Below are positions 5,795 to 9,030 of a stretch of 9,030 nt of DNA, piece after piece. Source of the DNA: Spirochaetota bacterium. GTDB taxonomy: Bacteria > Spirochaetota > Spirochaetia > DSM-27196 > PWMO01. Position 1 is the stretch's first letter, and the number at the start of each line of letters is the position of its first letter. The translations under genes were made by a program, and so were the position numbers. The notes below the pieces were generated by a model, which did no database searches, had not been told where the DNA came from, and saw only the letters and a list, made by a program, of their open reading frames with translations. The stretch lies in NCBI GenBank assembly GCA_009908925.1, contig JAAAOH010000197.1, positions 1 through 9,030 of the forward strand. The letters run 5' to 3'.

Positions 5795-5890
5795 ATGATG
5801 CTTGCCGTTCTTACCATTGGTGGACTGGCTCTCGCACTGGGAATAACCTGGCTGCGTGTCGACGCTGATCGCCGCTACGGCCGCGTCTGA
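5795..5890 (+). CDS. 31-residue single-span membrane micro-protein
   Basis: ATG at 5795 follows GAGGAGG with 6 nt between AGGAGG (5783-5788) and the start, one of the best ribosome sites in the window; a second ATG is adjacent. The frame runs 31 codons to TGA at 5888-5890. Residues 2-20 (MLAVLTIGGLALALGITWL) form one uninterrupted hydrophobic helix, followed by a charged tail, RVDADRRYGRV. This is the layout of a small membrane protein with its basic tail predicted to face the cytoplasm. It is preceded by the structured leader and followed within 25 nt by a terminator-like hairpin, so it appears to be its own transcription unit. I recognise no family. It is not a toxin of a type I can name, though single-span micro-proteins include toxins, transporter regulators and kinase modulators. 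A longer overlapping frame at 5620-5868 starts with TTG without a ribosome site and is less likely. Confidence 0.62.
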   Translation: MMLAVLTIGGLALALGITWLRVDADRRYGRV

Positions 5891-5912
5891 TTGACGTAGT
5901 TTCTGATCGTAC

Positions 5913-5950
5913 GAAAGCCCTTTCGGTCATGGCACCGGAAGGGCTTCTTC
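5913..5950. terminator. Terminator-like hairpin between converging units
   Basis: AAGCCCTTTCGGT (5915-5927) pairs with ACCGGAAGGGCTT (5934-5946) over 13 bp with one G-U wobble, around a 6-nt loop. Rightward it is followed by CTTCTTCG and leftward by TCGTACG after a TTT, so the U-tracts are poor on both sides. Its position between the rightward 31-codon gene and the leftward GyrI-like gene suggests it ends transcription from both. Confidence 0.6.
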
Positions 5951-5977
5951 GTGGTGCGCCCGGCATGGCGCACGCAC

Positions 5978-6427
5978 TCAATCGCGCAGCGGAAAATAGA
6001 CCTCGGTTTGCAATTGCTCCGGCGCAACCTCGTCGGGGTCGTTCAGGTACATCTCGTACATGAACGGCTCGGTTTTGAGTCCTTCCTGTTCAACGTAGTC
6101 CATGAGTTTCCGGTACGTCTCATCGAGTGTTTCATAGGGACCGACATGCACCGCAACTGCCGCGCGACCGCCGGGCAGCGTCGACGCCTTGATGCGGCCC
6201 TCGGCTTCGGGTGGCTCCCACACGGGGAATCCCAACTCCACGTCGAGGTGCTCCATGTCCATGTTGTGGTACAGCGAAAACGGCGGGCCCGCCGCCTCGA
6301 TTCCGGTGCGCGCGAGGTACCGCATGATCTCGCCGTAGCCCTCACCGAGAACCTGCGGGAGCATCGCTCCGGTCGTGGTCGTCCTGACTACCGCCGTCGT
6401 GCGGGCATCCACGGTTCGCACTTCCAT
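5978..6427 (-). CDS. Stand-alone GyrI-like / effector-binding-domain protein
   Basis: A 149-residue protein. I chose the ATG at 6427-6425 because AAAGGAGG (AGGAGG at 6438-6433) lies 5 nt upstream; a GTG two codons earlier lies inside that site. The whole length is one GyrI-like small-molecule-binding domain of the kind found at the C-terminus of AraC- and MerR-family activators such as BmrR and Rob. The paired halves are visible: DVELGFPVWEP then VAVHVGPYETLDETYRKLMDY, and finally MYEMYLNDPDEV...TEVYFPL. The Glu in EMYLNDP is at the position of the acidic residue that contacts cationic ligands in this fold. No DNA-binding domain is attached, so it is more likely a ligand sink, a GyrI/SbmC-type protective protein, or one of the GyrI-like hydrolases than a transcription factor. 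It is the last gene of the leftward group, possibly with its own promoter. Confidence 0.87.
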   Translation of the reverse strand: MEVRTVDARTTAVVRTTTTGAMLPQVLGEGYGEIMRYLARTGIEAAGPPFSLYHNMDMEHLDVELGFPVWEPPEAEGRIKASTLPGGRAAVAVHVGPYETLDETYRKLMDYVEQEGLKTEPFMYEMYLNDPDEVAPEQLQTEVYFPLRD

Positions 6428-6450
6428 CGCCACCTCCTTTGACGTACCGG

Positions 6451-6456
6451 ATTATA
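6451..6456 (-). promoter_or_regulatory. Consensus -10 box before the GyrI-like gene
   Basis: Reading leftward, a perfect TATAAT (6456-6451) sits 23 bp before the ATG at 6427, in the 59-bp gap after the M14 gene. Transcription would start near 6444 and retain the Shine-Dalgarno. The hexamer 17 bp upstream (GGGCAC) does not resemble a -35, and there is no extended -10 TG, so an activator or weak basal use is likely. Confidence 0.42.
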
Positions 6457-6486
6457 GGCCATTTTTGCGGTTCGTGCCCGACTCTG

Positions 6487-7386
6487 CTACTCGCGAATCT
6501 CCTCGAGCAACGCACTGAGTCCCGCGAGGTTCCGATCCCAGTCGATGTCGTAGTGGTTGGTGAGCTCCACGGTGAGGTTGGGATGGCCGATCTCGTAGAA
6601 GTAGTCGTCGGCGGACCCGGTGATTTCGTAGTCCACCGGGCCGCCGGAGTCGCCCGAGCCGTCGTCGGGCTCCGGCAGCCGGTAGCCGCTTGCGCGGTGA
6701 TACACCTCGGCCAGCCGGCGGGCCGGCTCCCACCCGTCTTCGGCGCCGCTGTACCACAGGCCGAAGGCGGCGCTCTGGTAGAACACGCTTACCGCCGGAT
6801 CGATGCGCTCGACATAGTCGCGGACTGTGCGCGTTTCCGGCTCGCTGAAGGGAGCGCTTCCGGCATCGACCTCGCGATTACCCCAGTAGCTCGTGGGCTG
6901 CCAGTCGCCGTCCCAGTTGCGGTTGAGGTCCACCCAGCGCGCATTGAAGCGCCCCGGGACGGTGTCGGCGGAGCGAAAATCAAACTCCTCGATCGGCGTG
7001 CCGCCTGTCACGCGGTGCACTCCGTCGGGATTCATGTTGTCTATGACGTGGAGGGTGAACTCCTCCGGCAGCGCCCGCGGGTTCGCGCGGTAGTATTCGA
7101 GAAAGCGGCGCGCAAGGATAATCGAGTTGGCCTCATAGGCGCCGTGTATGCCGCCGACGATGACAACGTCGATGGGACCCGAGCCGACGCGCTCCACGGT
7201 TATAGGCCGCCCCTCCACCGAATGTCCGATGACCTCACCGGAGCCTGCCGCGGCGCGGTGTTCGCCCGCTCCGCTCTGGGCGAAGGATATGTGGGCGGCT
7301 GCTGTGAGAAACATCGCCGCAACTATCACCAGTGCCGGGGGCACGAGTCCGCCAGGTAGTGAAAAGCTGAAATTAAGTGCTCTCAT
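6487..7386 (-). CDS. Secreted M14-type zinc carboxypeptidase-like protein with altered metal site
   Basis: A 299-residue protein. The N-terminus (about 1-36) is a signal peptide: a long polar start, then a hydrophobic VPPALVIVAAMFLTAAA core and a probable SFA|QS cleavage site, giving an exported enzyme. The mature part shows the metallocarboxypeptidase order: VIVGGIHGAYEAN (His81 and Glu85, first two zinc-ligand positions), NMNPDGVHR, WVDLNRNWDGDW (Asn155-Arg156, substrate carboxylate site), then VFYQSAAFGLWYSG and NLTVELTNHYD with the catalytic Glu274. Two things are odd. The first motif is HxxxE instead of HxxE, and the third-ligand position, normally His in an xHS strand, is Gln204 (codon CAG). 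Function may be retained with weaker metal binding, or lost. It starts 32 bp after mltG, without a clear Shine-Dalgarno, which suggests co-transcription. The substrate is unknown; a peptide of the cell envelope is an inference from location. Confidence 0.85.
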   Translation of the reverse strand: MRALNFSFSLPGGLVPPALVIVAAMFLTAAAHISFAQSGAGEHRAAAGSGEVIGHSVEGRPITVERVGSGPIDVVIVGGIHGAYEANSIILARRFLEYYRANPRALPEEFTLHVIDNMNPDGVHRVTGGTPIEEFDFRSADTVPGRFNARWVDLNRNWDGDWQPTSYWGNREVDAGSAPFSEPETRTVRDYVERIDPAVSVFYQSAAFGLWYSGAEDGWEPARRLAEVYHRASGYRLPEPDDGSGDSGGPVDYEITGSADDYFYEIGHPNLTVELTNHYDIDWDRNLAGLSALLEEIRE

Positions 7387-7418
7387 GTCGTCAAGATACG
7401 AAGCCGGGGCCCGGTGCG

Positions 7419-8489
7419 TCAGTCGAGGTAGCGCCGCTTCGCTGCGAGATGCTCCGCAAACGTACGCGAGAGCACGGTCTCCTCTGTGGGTTTGTGGAGG
7501 AAGAAGAAGTACTCGTGATCGGCGGGATGCACCGTCGCCTCGATCGCGTCCAGGCCGGGGCTCCCTACCGGCCCGGGAGGCAGGCCACGGTAGCGGTAGG
7601 TATTGTAGGGATGGTCCACCTCGGTATCGGCGAAGGTCGGTTGCAGTTTGCTCGTGCCGAGGGCGTAGTTCACCGTGGCATCCGACTCCAGCAGCCATCC
7701 CGACTCGATGCGATTCCAGAACACGCCGGCGATCAGCGCCATGTCGTCGAGGGGGGACTCCTTCTGCACGATGGAGGCCAGTGTCAGGATCTCGTGGATG
7801 GTGTGCTCGTCCGCCCGCATGTCGCGCAGGACGGTCCCTCGAATGCGCTCTTCGAGCCGACGAGCCATGCGCAGAACGACCGTCTCCGGCGTTGAGTCGG
7901 CGAAGATGCGGTAGGTGTCGGGGAAGAGATACCCCTCGAGGAGCTTGTCTTCGGGGAGGTGCAAGAGGACGGCCACCTCCTCGTACGCGGGCTTCATCCG
8001 GGCGGCTTCGAGGAATGCCTCTCGATCAAAGAGACCGACTTCTTCGAAACGGGCAGCCATCTGCGCTACCGTGAAGCCCTCGGGAATCGTCACCTGAACC
8101 TCGTCGAAAACGGCATCGCCGGAGACGATCTTCTCGAGCACCTCCTGCCCGCTCATGGTGCCGGAGAGCAGATAGTCTCCGGCCTGAAGCGACGACTCCA
8201 GGCCGCGGCTGCGGGCGTAGAGGGAGAGTACGAGGTCGCTGCGAACATAGCCGCCTTCCTGAAGGCCACGGGCTATCTCGTCGAGATGCTGTCCCTGCTC
8301 GATGGTGAATATGTGGCCCTGTTCGCCGAGGTCTCTGGGCACGAAGAGGCCTTCGTACGCATACCAGCCCCCGTACCCGGCCCCGGCTACTACCGCTAGC
8401 GCTATAAAAATGCCGAGGATTCGCCCGAGGCGGCGGCCGCGGTTCGCGGCATCTACCTGTTGCTCTTCGTCTTCCGTCATGCTCACCAA
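7419..8489 (-). CDS. mltG: Endolytic murein transglycosylase MltG
   Basis: A 356-residue inner-membrane enzyme that cuts nascent peptidoglycan glycan strands, setting their length and ending elongation. A short charged cytoplasmic tail is followed by one membrane helix at about 22-46. Next comes a LysM-like segment (about 58-125: FTIEQGQHLDEIARGL and DYLLSGTMSGQEVLEKI), then the YceG catalytic domain. Key motifs are GYLFPDTY (186-193), LASIVQKES with catalytic Glu244, FWNRIESGWLLESD, YNTYRYRGLPPGPVGSPG and an ATVHPADHEYFFFL ending. All family landmarks are present. Three starts are possible: TTG 8489, GTG 8486 and ATG 8480. GGAG at 8498-8495 is 5 nt from the TTG and 8 nt from the GTG but 14 nt from the ATG, so one of the first two is favoured. 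The M14 gene follows after 32 bp. Confidence 0.95.
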   Translation of the reverse strand: MVSMTEDEEQQVDAANRGRRLGRILGIFIALAVVAGAGYGGWYAYEGLFVPRDLGEQGHIFTIEQGQHLDEIARGLQEGGYVRSDLVLSLYARSRGLESSLQAGDYLLSGTMSGQEVLEKIVSGDAVFDEVQVTIPEGFTVAQMAARFEEVGLFDREAFLEAARMKPAYEEVAVLLHLPEDKLLEGYLFPDTYRIFADSTPETVVLRMARRLEERIRGTVLRDMRADEHTIHEILTLASIVQKESPLDDMALIAGVFWNRIESGWLLESDATVNYALGTSKLQPTFADTEVDHPYNTYRYRGLPPGPVGSPGLDAIEATVHPADHEYFFFLHKPTEETVLSRTFAEHLAAKRRYLD

Positions 8490-8505
8490 ACGTTCTCCAC
8501 GACGG

Positions 8506-8535
8506 AATATAGCTCTCCCTCAGCTGGGCGGGCAA
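8506..8535 (-). promoter_or_regulatory. Possible promoter for mltG
   Basis: Reading leftward, TTGCCC (8535-8530), an 18-nt spacer and TATATT (8511-8506) form a reasonable sigma-70-type pair. The start would be near 8499, giving a leader of only about 10 nt that barely includes the GGAG ribosome site. The gap to the upstream permease also contains a tandem GGGAGCC pair (8545-8558). No terminator is evident in this gap, so read-through from the permease gene is also possible. Confidence 0.35.
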
Positions 8536-8571
8536 GCAAACCGTGGGAGCCGGGAGCCACTGTGTGTGTTT

Positions 8572-9030
8572 CTAGAAGACGCCGATCAGGTCCAGAACGC
8601 TTGCTGCCACGGCTGCAACGATGACCCACCGCACCGCCTTGGCCCCCCGTTTCACCGCGAAATGGACCCCGATCCATGCGCCGATCATGCTCCCGACGCC
8701 CAAAACCAGCCCGAGCACCCAGACGACCTGCCCGTAGAGGGTAAAGATTGCCAGCGCAAACAACGAGTAAACCATCACCACGAGCACTTTCGTAGCGTTG
8801 GTCCGGACCAGATCGAGTCCCAGCAGCCACGTGCCGCCGGTGATCAACAGGAACCCCACGCCGGCCTGTACGAAGCCGCCGTAGACGCCGATGGCGAAGA
8901 AGGCCGGGACCTGCAGCCAGCGAGGACCGATGGCCGATGTCGCCTCGCCGCCGGCGGGTGTGCGGACGAAGAGGGTGAGCACCACCAGCACCAGGACCAC
9001 CGCAAGCGCGATGTCGAAGACCTCCTCGGG
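8572..9030 (-). CDS. TSUP (TauE/SafE) family permease, C-terminal part
   Basis: The frame is open from the right edge (no stop, no need for an internal start) to TAG at 8574-8572, giving the last 152 residues of an integral inner-membrane protein. At least four or five hydrophobic helices are visible. The second repeat of the family is marked by IGVYGGFVQAGVGFLLI, matching the Gly-rich GxYGGFxGxGxG helix of the sulfite-exporter TauE/SafE (TSUP, DUF81) permeases. It is followed by TNATKVLVVMVYSLFALAIF and a GAWIGVHFAVKRG loop, then a final helix ending at Phe. Members move sulfur-containing or organic anions; the substrate cannot be told from this part. The GTG at 9000 could serve as a start but would cut the first helix, so I treat the gene as running past the window. 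An 82-bp gap separates it from mltG on the same strand. Confidence 0.9.
   Translation of the reverse strand, partial: PEEVFDIALAVVLVLVVLTLFVRTPAGGEATSAIGPRWLQVPAFFAIGVYGGFVQAGVGFLLITGGTWLLGLDLVRTNATKVLVVMVYSLFALAIFTLYGQVVWVLGLVLGVGSMIGAWIGVHFAVKRGAKAVRWVIVAAVAASVLDLIGVF

Noticed and set aside
5605..5868. Overlapping frames of 70 (leftward) and 82 (rightward) codons in the leader region
   Set aside because: Neither has a good ribosome site. Both cross the structured inverted repeats, and their translations look like non-coding DNA.
7387..7698. N-terminal extension of the M14 protein to an in-frame start inside mltG
   Set aside because: The extension would precede the signal peptide, overlaps mltG coding sequence and has no family similarity; the start at 7386 leaves a normal signal peptide.
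7148..8074. Long rightward open frame across the M14 and mltG genes
   Set aside because: It spans the boundary of two clear genes on the other strand and its translation is Arg/Ser/Pro-rich without motifs, which is typical of an antisense shadow.

Overview
This is a GC-rich bacterial chromosome segment. The best guess for the host is a free-living spirochaete. That is an inference from the high GC content, the style of the receiver-PAS-PAS-HisKA_2 signalling kinase (its receiver resembles a form I associate with Spirochaetota), and the double-membrane-compatible genes. Nothing in the window fixes the taxon. I see no transposase, integrase, phage gene, CRISPR array or rRNA.

Left part (1-1425): the last S1 domain of a Tex-like RNA-binding protein runs rightward and shares its final CTAG with a leftward gene for a polytopic membrane protein. 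The 490 bp beyond that gene hold a leftward micro-transcription unit (strong Shine-Dalgarno, 15-codon ORF, hairpin plus T-rich terminator). They also hold an inverted repeat and an extended -10 promoter serving the next gene.

Centre (1426-4685): two rightward genes overlap by 4 bp. One is a cytoplasmic sensor kinase with an N-terminal receiver domain; the other is a MOFRL-type glycerate 2-kinase. They look translationally coupled. Downstream, on the other strand, is a short stretch that reads like the remains of a beta-barrel outer-membrane protein (signal peptide in one frame, barrel-like strands in another), with a tandem palindromic repeat at its 5' end.

Right part: a leftward thioredoxin-fold gene (4939-5541) is divergent from a 250-bp region containing a promoter candidate and a strongly structured RNA leader. 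This leads to a 31-codon rightward gene for a single-span membrane peptide that normal ORF length cut-offs would miss. A two-way terminator-like hairpin follows.

The remaining genes all run leftward. In transcription order they are a TSUP-family permease (5' end outside the window), the MltG lytic transglycosylase, a secreted M14-type carboxypeptidase-like protein with an altered zinc site, and a stand-alone GyrI-like ligand-binding protein. MltG and the M14 protein are 32 bp apart and probably co-transcribed; the GyrI-like gene has its own consensus -10 box. The strongest leads are the structured leader with its micro-protein, the M14 active-site change, the kinase/glycerate-kinase coupling and the decayed outer-membrane gene.
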